From contig JAUJPP010000002.1 in NCBI GenBank assembly GCA_030562195.1, positions 4,836,001 through 4,900,000 of the forward strand: 64,000 nt of DNA. The letters run 5' to 3'. The DNA comes from Nipponacmea schrenckii (taxonomy: Eukaryota; Mollusca; Gastropoda; Lottiidae). Position 1 is the stretch's first letter. Every line of letters starts with the position of its first letter. Position numbers and translations under genes: made by a program. Shown piece after piece: positions 29,664 to 40,539 of this stretch. The notes beneath the pieces were generated by a model. That model was not told the DNA's origin. It was given only the letters and a program-made list of their open reading frames with translations, and did not search any database.

Positions 29664-30090
29664 AAAGTTTTTAGTTTTTCTGAATTCTTTATGAATTTCA
29701 TCTGCTAATCCCAAACCCAATTTCATTTTTGATTTTAATAATCTCATGATTAACGCTCTTTCAACTTTTTCTCTAAATGTGGGATTTGGAATAGATTCTA
29801 ATTCTTTTATCATTTGTTTGTCTGCTTTGTAAGTCTTCATTTCTGTATAGTTTGTCGTGTTTAAGTGCAGCAGCATCCACTCTATTAACAGGTTCTTCAC
29901 CTGGTTTTGGATTATCATTTTCATCTAGTCGTAAATCTAACCTAGTTCCAGGACCAGTGTAATTATGACCTGGAAGATGTTTCTCACCTTTATATTTAGA
30001 CCATGGGAAACCGGGAAGTTTAGTTAGAGATTTTTGAATGTCTCCTGATCCGAAATAAGTTGTAGGGGAGTGAATGTTTATTAAAGACAT
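29664..30090 (-). pseudogene. PLA2-domain protein (parvovirus VP1-like), right arm, frameshifted
   Basis: The N-terminal part from MSLINIH (30090) stays open through the calcium loop YTGPGT and the catalytic AALKHDKLY motif. A 10-base deletion near 29834 relative to the left arm then shifts the frame; the C-terminal helix-rich tail continues in the frame of the downstream integrase. The lesion differs from the left arm's, so each arm decayed separately. In parvoviruses the domain sits at the N-terminus of the minor capsid protein; here it is a separate small protein or fused to the integrase frame. Confidence 0.76.
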
Positions 30091-30127
30091 TTTTTGGTTA
30101 TTTAAAAGGGAGGGCGGGTGGCCAAAT

Positions 30128-30208
30128 AGTAGTAATAGAGCTTACAGATATCCGGTAGCTCGGAGCGGAGCGGAGGGGTGCCGGATATCTGTAAGCTCTA
30201 TTACTACT
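30128..30208. repeat. right terminal palindrome (hairpin) of the element
   Basis: Perfect 28-bp inverted repeat (30128-30155 and 30181-30208) around a 25-nt loop that is the reverse complement of the left loop minus two pentamers. It differs from the left stem at one base pair, changed on both sides (A:T at 15940/16006, G:C at 30140/30196), so pairing is kept. Confidence 0.85.
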
Positions 30209-30900
30209 GACACTTTGTGTTAAATGCGTTAACAACACTATCTAAATATTCAAATGTCGAGTATGATGTTTTCTTTTGGGTTTGAAACTTCAGTGACGAT
30301 TTGTAAACGAGAGGTACCCCTCCACCATTACCGGATAATCTGGGCTTATTTTCGATGGAATAGCCTTTGGGTTTCAATGAAGACATGTTTCTGTGATAGC
30401 GAGTATACCAATGTCGTGTTCTCAAATAAAATCGTTAAGTTCTGTAGGTTTGTTCACAACAGATCTGGCGTTCAATACCGACATCTTCGACTTTGAAATA
30501 ATGTCCTTGGGTGGATCATTGACTTTTGTGAGATGTGAAAAATTCTCAAAATTGACGGCACTTTTCTGAATTTTAATGTCATGATCTGGTCTATTTGAAG
30601 TCACAACTTTAATTCTTCTGATCCGATTTTTTCCAGAGGAACAACCCCTTCAAGTCTTGTTGCCTTTTATTATGTCACAGGTGACGTTTTTAATAAAAAT
30701 TAAATCGGGTATAGTTAAAATGTTACTGTTGCTTTTAGACAAGAGTTGATCTCTCGTGTAAGTGAATTCAACGACCATTGTGAATAGAAAACACTGTGAT
30801 GCATATAGTAAAAATTTTGTTAGCTCAGTCAATGATTTCATGCTTCATCGGTCACTATTTAGTTCAATAAAAATATTAAAAACCATAACTAACTTCAGAG
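30209..30900 (-). mobile_element. CR1/L2-like LINE, endonuclease 5' part
   Basis: Minus-strand frames 30841-30650 (FTYTRDQLLSKSNSN), 30604-30422 (SVLNARSVVNKPTELNDFI) and 30425-30209 (SLKPKGYSIENKPRLSGNGGGVPLVYKSS) are in different frames but in the right order for the N-terminus of a CR1/L2-type ORF2 endonuclease (LNARSV-NK ... GGGV-LVY). It is cut at FNTKC exactly where the Polinton-like hairpin begins at 30208, so the hairpin-bearing element joined into this LINE. Confidence 0.7.
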
Positions 30901-31420
30901 TGTACACGCACACTCCGCATTTGGATAGAGAGTTTATTTGGACAAAAGAGTGTGAGGAAGCATTTAATACTCTTAAACTCAGACTTACTGAAAGTCCTGT
31001 TCTTGCGTATCCAGACCCAAACAAGCCTTTCATCGTGAATACTGATGCTAGTGGTTATGGAATTGGGGCTGTGGTGTCACAAACTTATGATGGAGTAGAA
31101 CGTGTCATAGCCTATGGTAGTCGTTCCCTTACTAAAGCTGAGAGGAACTATTGGGTTACGCTTAAAGAACTTTTGGCCGTTGTGTACTTTGTAAAATACT
31201 TTAAAGCTTATCTCTATGGAAACCAATTTACTCTCAGAACGGATCATGGAGCATTAAGGTGGCTGTTAAACTTTAAAAATCCTGAAGGTCAGATAGCACG
31301 TTGGATCGAACAGTTGGCCCAATTCAATTTGAAGTTATACATCGAGGAGGCAGAATACATAACAACTCTGATGCGTTGAGTGTGGATTTCGGGGAAGGGA
31401 GGGATTGAATCTCCCAAATG
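30901..31420 (+). pseudogene. Ty3/gypsy RNase H fragment
   Basis: Reads EFIWTKECEEAFNTLK, then FIVNTDASGYGIGAVVSQ (catalytic Asp), YGSRSLTKAERNYWVTLKELLAVV (Glu) and FTLRTDHGALRWL (Asp): the RNase H domain of a gypsy-type pol polyprotein. The end shifts frame into HNNSDALS, the usual RNase H C-terminus. No RT before or integrase after. A solitary relic lying head-to-head with the LINE fragment. Confidence 0.85.
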
Positions 31421-31553
31421 TACAGGCCTAGGGTGGAACAAATATCTTATTGAGAAATTGGGATCTGGATCTCTTGGATGATTTTCTTCTCTTCTGATCT
31501 GAAATTAGAAAAAATAAAATAACTCGCCCGATGGGCGAGTAGTATAGTACCTG
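31421..31553. other. short unassigned spacer
   Basis: Between the gypsy relic and the Penelope-like element; no feature recognised. Confidence 0.4.
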
Positions 31554-32590
31554 TTAAGTACAGATTATTTTTAGTTTGCTATGAACAAGGTTGTCATTTA
31601 AGTTCTGATTTTTTGAATATGCCACTATCATTTTCTGTTTATAGACATGAGGAAATTTCTCTTGAAGACTCTTATAATGGGTTTGAACTATCTTACTTGC
31701 TTTATTACTGGTTGTATTAAATGGAACTACAAAGGGTGCTATGCCTACACTGTGGTGAATATTAAGTCCTATGGGTCTTGCTGTATTCAATGTCTCAATC
31801 CAATGGGCTTCTCTAGATTGACGGAATTTGGTAGTTTCATCTTCGGGCAAGTCGATTTCTATGCGCTCAATTGGGGTTAGGGTGAGATCCTCAAGTGAAT
31901 GGTCGTCAAGATTGAAATGGTTAGAAACAGGCTTGTCTTTTTTTAATTTAATATCTGATCTGTGAGCATTAAAACGAGTGCGTAATTTGTTCTTTGTTTC
32001 CCCGATATATTGTTTGGGACATTTTTTGCATGAAATTAAGTATATTACATTCGAGTTTTCACATGTTAGGTGCTCTTGGATCGGGTATCTTTTATTCGTA
32101 GAGTTACTTTGAAAATAATGCGTTTCTGATATAAAGGGACATGTTTTGCATCTGGTTGACATACATGGGGCACTCCTTAAACCTGGAGGCCCTTCGGCAT
32201 AAAGTCTATTTTTAGCTGCTAACTGTGCTAATGTGGAATTTTTTATGTTTCGTAAAAATCGTTTAGAGTATCCACGAGAAAACAATCGTACAGGCTTGGT
32301 TGAAATCAGAAGGCCTTGTGCAAATTCGGTGAAATCGTAAAACTTGTGACTTAATAATTCCAGAAAATGTATGTTTTGGATGAAATGAGCTCTTATGCAA
32401 AAGTTGATGAGTGTCGGTTTCTTTGAAATATACTTTAATATCTAATTTATTAGTCTCCGCTATGGAATCACCTTTAAAAACAGTAGTATCGAGAAAATCT
32501 ATGCTTTTGTGACTGACACTGGCTGTTAGTTTGATGGACGGGTGGTGGTTGTTGAGGATTTCAAAAACATTGACAACATTATACAAATAA
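31554..32590 (-). pseudogene. Penelope-like retroelement, RT end + GIY-YIG endonuclease
   Basis: 32586-32263 encodes the end of the reverse transcriptase and linker (SIDFLDTTVFKG, ETDTHQLLHKSSFHPKHTF, KSQVLRFHRICT). 32285-31554 encodes RGYSKRFLR, the Cys motif CKTCPF, and the GIY-YIG nuclease (VIYLISCKKCPKQYIGETKNKLRTRFNAHRSDI). A one-base shift near 32275 separates them. The N-terminal RT core is missing (5' truncation, usual for these elements). Penelope-like elements use the GIY-YIG domain for target nicking. Confidence 0.88.
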
Positions 32591-32890
32591 TAAAATATTT
32601 CAGAGTTTGATAAATTATCTGAATTAAATAATTTTCCTAATTACTTCATAAGAAAATAAACTAGCAGGGCTTATTTGCAATACGAATTGAGACACATTGA
32701 TTCGTAAATATATATCAGACATTACAAGATTTGCACTTACGACGAAATATTTAAATAGATTTTATTTTATCAAAAATAATAGGTACCACCTATCGAAAAC
32801 AAAACAAGGTACCGGTATTCATGAGGTATAGGCTATAGAAGATTTTGACATTTCTGAAATTATTTAACCGGAAACAAAAAACGAATCCTG
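32591..32890. other. non-coding AT-rich spacer
   Basis: No ORF or repeat recognised before the AGGTCA-type modules start. Confidence 0.4.
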
Positions 32891-34370
32891 ATCGAAATTC
32901 AAAAACTCAAACTTTGAATTTTGTTAGCAATCGACTAAAGACTCCATAGACATCAATATAATGCAAATCGGATGATGACTTGGTGAAATATATTTATTCA
33001 AAGAAAAGTTGCTGTAACCATGATGACTGTTTAAGTGTTACTTCCGGATCCGTTTTCATCACTTTTTCTCTGTTTGTCATGTTCTATCATATCTTTAAAA
33101 GAATTTGTCGACTTTCATAAAAATATGTAAATAAAAAAACACGTGCTTTTCCCGCCAAAAATCACGCACAGTTACTATTGAACAAAGAACAAAATTTTTA
33201 AATTCTAAAAAGCGCAATTTTTATTAAAATATCAAGTGTTATACATCATTGGAAAGAAAAGATTATGTGTAATAAGAACATTTCGACGTGTGTAAATTAG
33301 GTCACGTGACAGAGCTCTTCAAAGGTTGAAATTGTGATTTTCAAATGGCTGTAAAACCGGAAGTTGACATTGCACAACAAAAATGAAGACATCAATAGAT
33401 AGGTCTTGACAAGGGCAATAACTTTTGAGGAGGTCATAAGGTCACCAAAGGTCAAGGTCACGAGATATTGACCTTCGAAATTTAGGCACGTATTAAAAAT
33501 ATAGAACCGGAAAAAAAGGAAAAGCTAAATCGAAATTCAAAATTCGGCTGCCTGAGATTTGTTAGCAGTCGATTGAAGATGACATAGACATCAAACTTAC
33601 AGTTGTCCGATTAAACCCTAAGGCCCCATTTTTCGTTTTACAAAAGTTAGTCATTTCATGATAGCGGTTTAAGTGTTACTTCACTCTATCATCTTTCTTT
33701 ATCATGTTCTATCATATCTATTGACGAATTTGACGACTTTCGTAAAAAAATACGTAATTTAAAAAAACACGTGCTCTTTTATAAATCACGCACAATTACT
33801 ATAGAACTTAGAACAAAATTTTCAAATTCTCAAAAGCGCAATTTTGATCAAAATATCAAGTGTTATACATCATTGGAAAGAATAGATTACGTGAAATAAG
33901 GGCATGAAAGAAACATTGACTTATGTAAATTAGGTCACATGACAGAGCTCTTCAAAGGTACAAATTGCGATTTTCAATTGGCTGTAAAACCGGAAGTTGA
34001 CATTGTACATCAAAAATGAAGACATCAATAGAAAGGTCTTGACAAGGGCAAGAACTTTTGTGCAGGTCACAAGGTCACCAAAGGTCAAGGTCACGAGATA
34101 TTAACCTTCGAAAATTAGGCACTTGGTGAAAAAATATAACTGGAAATAAAGGAAAAGCAAAATCGAAATTCAAAATTCGGCTTCCTGAGAATTGTTAGCA
34201 ATCAATTGAAGATTACATAGACATCAAAATTACAATTGTCCGATTAACCCCTAAGGCCCCATTTTCCGTTTTACAAAAGTAAGTAGTTTAATGATGGCGG
34301 CTGACCTGTTACTTCCGGGTCAATTTTTGTTAATTATTGAATTATTATGAGTTAATAGTAACTAATTGCA
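32891..34370. repeat. two tandem AGGTCA-type modules (about 630 bp each)
   Basis: 33141-33640 and 33768-34290 are diverged copies. Order in each: CACGTG, ATCACGCACA-TTACTAT, GCGCAATTTT, AAGTGTTATACATCATTGGAAAGA, TTAGGTCACRTGACAGAGCTCTTCAAAGGT, AAAACCGGAAGTTGACATTG, a cluster of AGGTCA half-sites (33430-33465; 34065-34095), AACCCTAAGGCCCCATTTT. Non-coding. Confidence 0.8.
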
Positions 34371-34850
34371 AAAAAAAAATTCCGGAAGTTGGTTTTTCAA
34401 GTTTAGAGTCGAATGACGTCAAAACCGGAAGTGATGTCGAAATTTTGAAAACGGAAATATGTTGACAAACAAAATGTCTATCTACCTGCAAATTTTTATT
34501 TTGATCAATTCAAAATTGTAGAAGTTTAAAAAAGTGTTAAATTTAAATTACAAAAAGTCAGCGACAAAAGTCAAAATTTCCATATTGTGAAACTGCTATA
34601 ATTATCCCTAAAACATAGAATAAAAAAAACGCGGTCAAAATCGGTTCAGAATTAGATCTGTAGAGGCAAAAAAACGAAAATGGGTATTTTGAGGTACGTC
34701 ACTTCCGGTTGGGCACAAATGCGTCATTCTACATTCATCCACTAATGACACACATTTCATGTAAGATTATCATGTCAGTTTATGTGTGTCATTTGCAATT
34801 ATGGCTGTGGATCAATTAAGATAGGTAATATGTTAAAATCATAATAAAAA
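34371..34850. repeat. diverged non-coding repeat with CCGGAAGT motifs
   Basis: Contains ATTCCGGAAGTTGG, AAAACCGGAAGTGATG, AAAGTCAGCGACAAA. The same order recurs at 36360-36620, so it is part of the larger repeat unit. No coding frames. Confidence 0.6.
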
Positions 34851-36330
34851 AAATGGATAAAGGGTCGTTTAATCAAAAAAAGATCGCCGAAACTCATATT
34901 TTGTAAATCGCCCAAACGCAGAGAATAATATCCAATGGATTGTTTCATATATTAAATTCGCAATTTTCAGATGGCGATGAAACCAAAAGTACACATTGTA
35001 CAACATAGCATTGGATAGACATTGTCGAAAGCTATATACTTTGTACAAATCAAAAGGTCACTAATGGTTTAAGTTGTCGTAAGTTGCCAGGGTATAACAT
35101 TGAGACACTACATAATAGCGCGGCTAAAGATTTTAAAATTTATATTGAATAGAGTTCCGTCCCTTAGACCACTATTCCACTCAACTGTATATCATTGTTG
35201 CATAAGAGATACAATTTAAAATTCTAAAGATTGTAATTTCGTTCCAAATATTCAATATTTACATCACCCACAACAGGAAGTAAACCACAATTTCATTTAT
35301 TTAATATATATAAAATCTTTGAATCATTTTAACTGGATGTATAACGATTAAACTAAAAAATAAATTTGGATCGCTGAAACTCATATCTTGTAGATCGCCC
35401 AAACGCAACACACATTTAACAGATTGTTTTATAGGGTAAATTCGAAATTTTTTAAATGGCGATGAAAGCGGAAATATACATCTTACAGTAAAGCTTTATA
35501 TATCATTGGATAGATCTTCTCGAGAGCTATCACGTTTGTACAGGTCAAAAATTCGTCAAAGGTCAACGTCACAATATACGACCCTTCAAAGTTTTTAAAA
35601 ATTTTAATCGTAAAAAAATCAAAATCAAAATCGAAATTAAAAAATGGGTTTTCCCATATATATTTCGTCAATCGGTTATAGATTCTATATACATCAAAAT
35701 AACACAAATCGAATTATTCCCCGAGACCCTATTTCGATTTAAAAAAAAACACGCACAGTTAGTATAGAAGAAATAACAAAATTTTGAAATTTTTAAACGC
35801 GCAATTTTGATCAAAATACCAAGTGTGATATATTAATAGAAAGATGAGATTAAGCGTAAAAGGAATATGTAAGAAATTATGTCCTATGTAAATTAGGTCA
35901 CGTGATAGAGCTCTTTAAAATAAAAATTCGTGATTTTCAATTGGCTGCAAAACCGGAAGTAAACATCGGACAACAAAGGTGAAGATACCATTGCGTAGAT
36001 ATAATCAAGGGCAATAACTTTTGTTCAGGTCAAAAGGTCACCGAAGGTCAAGGTCGCGAAATATGACCTTTTAAATTTTTGACAATTACGGGAAAAATTT
36101 CAACCGGAAATAAAAGAAAAGCAAAAGCGAAATTCAAAAATCCCTTCCCATACTTTTTTGCGCAATCGTTGAATGTTTTTACAAAATTTTAAAATTTATG
36201 CAAATTAGATTTAACCCTAAGGCCCCATTTTGAGTTTTACAAAAATTAGTCATATCAAGATGGCGGCTGATCCGTTACTTCCGGTTCGGATTTTTTTAAT
36301 TTAGCATCATTTAATAGACAATTGTAGCTA
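34851..36330. repeat. 1.4-kb dispersed repeat, copy 1
   Basis: Matches 39125-40539 in the same orientation over its whole length (GATCGCCGAAACTCATAT, ATAGCGCGGC, TTGAATCATTTTAACTGGATGTA, GGTCACGTGATAGAGCTCTTTAAA, AACATCGGACAACAAA). Its second half includes another AGGTCA-type module with a cluster at about 36028-36060. Confidence 0.85.
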
Positions 36331-36900
36331 ATTGAAAAAGAAATTTTTTCAATATCTTTAATATTCCGGAAGTGCAAAATTAAACTTTAAAAGCAAATAA
36401 CTTCAAAACCGGAAGTAATATCGAAATTTTGAAAATTAATTATAGTTCGCAATCAAAATGTCTATATATTTGTAAGTTTTCAAGTCGATCGAAAGAAAAC
36501 TGTAGAAGTAAAAAAATGCTAAAAATTCAAAATTCAAAAAGTCAGCGACAAAGTTGGGAAATGTTTAATTCTCAATTTCCTATTTTTTAGAACTAAGTTC
36601 AATGTAGTTATCAAAAAAAGAACGATCAAAATCGGATCAAAAATAAAGCCGCAAATTGAAAAACAAAGAAAAACTTTGGAATGCGCTACGTCATTTCCTG
36701 TTTACAAAAAATGCATCAAATTACATTCATTAACATTACTTTCACGAGTACGACAAGAAAATCGAAAGAGTGAATTCATAGCATATGTAGTTTTGGCTGG
36801 GCGCTCTGGGAAGAATTCAAAAAAAAAAAAAAAAACTAGAGCCACACGTGGCACAGAGTGGGACTTTGCTAACGTTGCAAAATTTCAAAAAATAGGCCAA
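36331..36900. repeat. non-coding repeat continuation
   Basis: Continues the pattern of 34371-34700 (CCGGAAGT, AAAGTCAGCGACAAA), then a short A-run at 36818-36835. No gene. Confidence 0.5.
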
Positions 36901-38115
36901 AACATCTGATTTTCTGGGAGAAACGGGCCCAAAGCAACAAGGTATCTGTGTGCAAAAAATTTTTTGGAAAAATGTTATTTCCTACAGATGTAAAGCGCTA
37001 ACCGATATAACTGGTAAATTGGAAGTTTACCCGTATGTGCCACGCCCATCTAATTTACTTTTGCGTAAATCTAATCTCATTCAAAATATATATTCAGGGT
37101 ACAAATTTGAAGCTTGTACATCAAATAGATCACGAGATATACACAAATACGTTTCAAAAAAGCAAAATGTACTTTAATTTTAAAAGTCCAAAAATTAAAT
37201 TTTCTTTTTAAAAAACTTTTGTTGTGCATCGCTGGAAAGAGGACAAAAGGCGCCTTCGGAATGTGAAAAAAAAAACCCTCTAAATTAATTAGGTCACGCT
37301 CTAGAGCAGTCCAACGTTGCAAATTTTGCTGCTTTCGAGCAGCTATAAAACCGGAAATAGACGTCAGAAGTCTAATGCCAAATTGTCAACTGATAGCTAA
37401 AGTCAGTGACCAATGACCTTGTAAAGGTCAAGGTCACCAAAGGTCAAAGTCACTAGAAACAAGCCCCCAAACTAAAAAAAACTGATTTTTTGCAAATGTC
37501 GCAAAATTGCAACAAACAGGTAGAAACATTTGATTTTTTGGGATAAACTGTCCAAAGTAATGAGATATATATAGATATAGATATAGATATTAAAAAACGT
37601 TATTTACTGCAGCCGTAATTCGCTGACCGATATAAATGGTAAATTTGAAGTTCACCCGGATGTGCCACGCCCATTTCGTGTTTTTGGAGGGGAATCTAAT
37701 CATATTCAAAATGTATATTCACAGTAAAAATTTGAAGCTTGTACAGCTAATAGATCACGAGATATACACACATACATTTCCAAAAAAAAGTAAACACGAC
37801 AAAATGTACTTGAATTTTCAAAAAACAAAAAATTCAATTTCCATTTTATAAACTTTTGTTATATATCGTTGGAAAGAAGACAAAAAGCACTTTAAGAATC
37901 TAAAAAAAATAACACTCTAAATTAATTAGGTCACGCTCTAGAGCAGTCCAAAGTTGAAAATTATGCTGTTTTCGGGGAGTTATAAAACCGGAAGTACACG
38001 TCGGAGGTCAAAGGTCAAAGTATCAACTGATAGCCAAGGTCAATGACCTTTGTACTACTTAAGGTCAAGGTCATCAAAGGTCAAGGTCACGAGAAATAAG
38101 CCCCCAAACTTCGAA
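36901..38115. repeat. two tandem modules, about 630 bp period
   Basis: 36905-37470 and 37535-38100 are diverged direct copies (AACCGATATAACTGGTAAATT / GACCGATATAAATGGTAAATT; GTGCCACGCCCAT; TAATTAGGTCACGCTCTAGAGCAGTCCAA; AAAACCGGAA-TA-ACGTC; clusters of AAGGTCAAGGTCA). The short (ATAGAT)n run at 37569-37590 is in the second copy only. Confidence 0.78.
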
Positions 38116-39120
38116 AAAATTCAACCGGATGTTGCAAAAATGCAAAAGCGAAAAACAAAAATCGACTTCCAATGTTTTGTTGCAATCTTTATGTTCTTTC
38201 ATTTGACACCAAAATTATCTCAATCGGACAAGCCATAATGTCTGAATTAAATTCGCGCAATTTCAGAAAAATCAAAATGGCGGCGAAAGTTGCGCATGCG
38301 GCCTTGATTTTATTTTCTTCGCTTTTTTGTATGGCTAATGGCTATCCGATGATACAAGTTTGAATCTCATACATAAATAAAACCGGAAGTTATTCAACCG
38401 GACGTAAAACTCCATTTTTCGCAAAAACCGGAAGTGACGCAAAAAATTTTTACCTACTTTTTGGAAATCATTCAATGGGCTACATATACTAAATTTTTTT
38501 TAAAATTAATCGGTCTTTAAATAACAAAGTTGCAAAAATGTGCAAAATAAGGCAAAAAAATGTGTGCTACGAATTTTCGAATTTTGAAATTTTTAAAATT
38601 TCTATCTTGTTGGAAATTATTTCAAGTTTCCAAAAATGCAAACCCGACGAAAATCGATTGAAAATTGCGACTTCTAGAGCCACTGACCGACTTTTTAGGT
38701 ATGTTGCAATGCAACACTTCCGGTTTTGCAAAAATGTTCCAATTTTTATTTAATAGAAACGTCGCCACGACAGAAGGGGTAGAGAAGTTGTGAAATTGCT
38801 GCAACTATAGCGGCCTAGGCTGTGTGCCCTGTGTAAATTTTGAAAAAAAAAAAAAAAAAAAAAAAAGAATTTACAAACCGAAAACAAACTGGGACTTTGC
38901 GGTAGCAAAGTCCCACAACTAGAGCCGTACGCCTAACGGCACTGAAGCAGTGCGTTCCATCCAGGGATTCGTTCGTTAAGCAAAAGACAAAAAGGTTTTA
39001 TTAAAATAAAAAAAAAGTGCATCAGAAATGGATTTTGATTTCATAACAAACGCTCCCATACCCCCCTTTCCCCCCTTTCCCCTCTTTGCCCCTCCCCATC
39101 CTTAGCCCTCATCATCAATT
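38116..39120. repeat. further diverged repeat and simple sequence
   Basis: Holds ACCGGAAGT at about 38384 and 38424, an A-run at 38842-38866 and a C/T-rich stretch CCCCCTTTCCCCCCTTTCCCC (39061-39080). No coding feature; a 5'-GGGACTTTGC...GCAAAGTCCC-3' inverted repeat lies near 38890-38912. Confidence 0.5.
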
Positions 39121-40539
39121 AAGATAGATAATAACTTAAAATCATAATAAAAAATGGGTAGAGGGTCGTTTTAAACTAAAAAAAATATCCGGATCGCCGA
39201 AACTCATATTTGTAAATCGCCCAAACGTAGAGAATAATACCCAAGCAATGTAGATTGTTTTATATATTTAAAATTTGCAATTTTCAGATGGCGATGAAAA
39301 CCCAAAAATAGATATCGTACAAAAAATATATATATAGCATTGGATAGACAATGTCGAAGCTATATACAAATCGAAAGGTCACTAATGGTTCAAGTTGTCT
39401 TAAGTCGCTAGGGTATAACATTGAGACACCACATAAATAGCGCGGCCTAACATTTTAAAATTTATATTGAATAGAGTTTCGTCCCTTAGACCATTATTCC
39501 AGTCAATTGTATATTATTGTTGCATAATTATAAGAGATAAAATTTAAAATTCTAAAGGTTGTAATTTCGTTCCAAATATTCAATATTTACATCACCCACA
39601 ACAGGAAAAACATATATAACAACTTTGAATCATTTTAACTGGATGTAGAACGATTAAACTAAAAAATAATTTCAGATCGCTGAAACTTCTATCTTGTAGA
39701 TCGCCCAAAAGCAACACATTAAACAGATTGTTTTATAGGGAAAATTCGAAAATTTCAAATGGCGATAAAAGCGGAAGTATACATCTTACAATAAAGCTTT
39801 ATATATCATTGGATAGAACTTCTCGAGAGCTATCATATTTGTACGGGTCAAAAATTCTTCAAAGGTCAACGTCACAATATACGACCCTTCAAAGTTTTTA
39901 AAAATTGTAATCGTTAAAAAATCAAAATCAAAATCAAAATTTAAAAATCGGTTTCCATATATATTTCGGCAATCGGTTATAGATTCTATATACATCAAAA
40001 TAACACAAATCGAATTATCCCCCCAGACCCAATTTCGATTTAAAGAAAAACACGCACAGTTAGTATAGAAGAAATTACAAAATTTTTAAATTTTTAAACG
40101 CGCAATTTTGACTAAAATACCAAGTTTGATATATTAATGGGAAGATGACATTAAGCGTAAAAGGAATATGTAAGAAATTCTGTCCTATGTAAATTAGGTC
40201 ACGTGATAGAGCTCTTTAAATTTAAAATTCGTGATTTTCAATAGGCTGCAAAACCGGAAGTAAACATCGGACAACAAAAGTGAACATACCATTGGGTAGA
40301 TATAATCAAGGGCAATAACTTTTGTTCAGGTCAAAAGGTCACCGAAGGTCAAGGTCGCGAAATATGACCTTTTAAATTTTTGACAATTACTGGAAAATTT
40401 CAAACCCGGGAAAAAAAAGAAAAGCAAAAGCGAAATTCAAAAATCCCTTCCCATACTTTTTTGCGCAATCGTTAAATGTTTTTAGAAAATCTAAAATTAT
40501 GGAAATTAGATTTAACCCTGAGGCCCCATTTTGAGTTTT
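39121..40539. repeat. 1.4-kb dispersed repeat, copy 2
   Basis: Direct copy of 34851-36330 with indels, ending at the gap in the phrase AGGCCCCATTTTGAGTTTT. A cluster of AGGTCA half-sites at about 40329-40360. Confidence 0.85.

Larger units (their letters stand above)
15928..30208. mobile_element. Polinton/Maverick-like element with inverted arms and terminal hairpins
   Basis: Bounded by palindromic ends at 15928-16018 and 30128-30208. The left arm (plus) and right arm (minus) carry the same gene order: PLA2-domain protein, DDE integrase, adenain-like protease, coiled-coil fibre, a 137-aa unknown protein, a membrane protein; a probable polymerase start survives on the left. Integrase plus adenain-type protease plus a protein-primed polymerase is the hallmark of Polintons/adintoviruses. 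No major or minor capsid gene, packaging ATPase or polymerase core is visible, though they could lie in the 24544-25043 gap. The arms differ by point changes, indels and separate insertions, so they are not one sequence copied by the assembler. Flanks do not show a matching 6-bp duplication. Confidence 0.8.

Noticed and set aside
15928..30208. A true endogenous parvovirus
   Set aside because: Only the PLA2 motif and hairpin ends are parvovirus-like; there is no NS1 helicase or parvovirus capsid sequence, and the integrase, protease and fibre genes point to a Polinton-like element.
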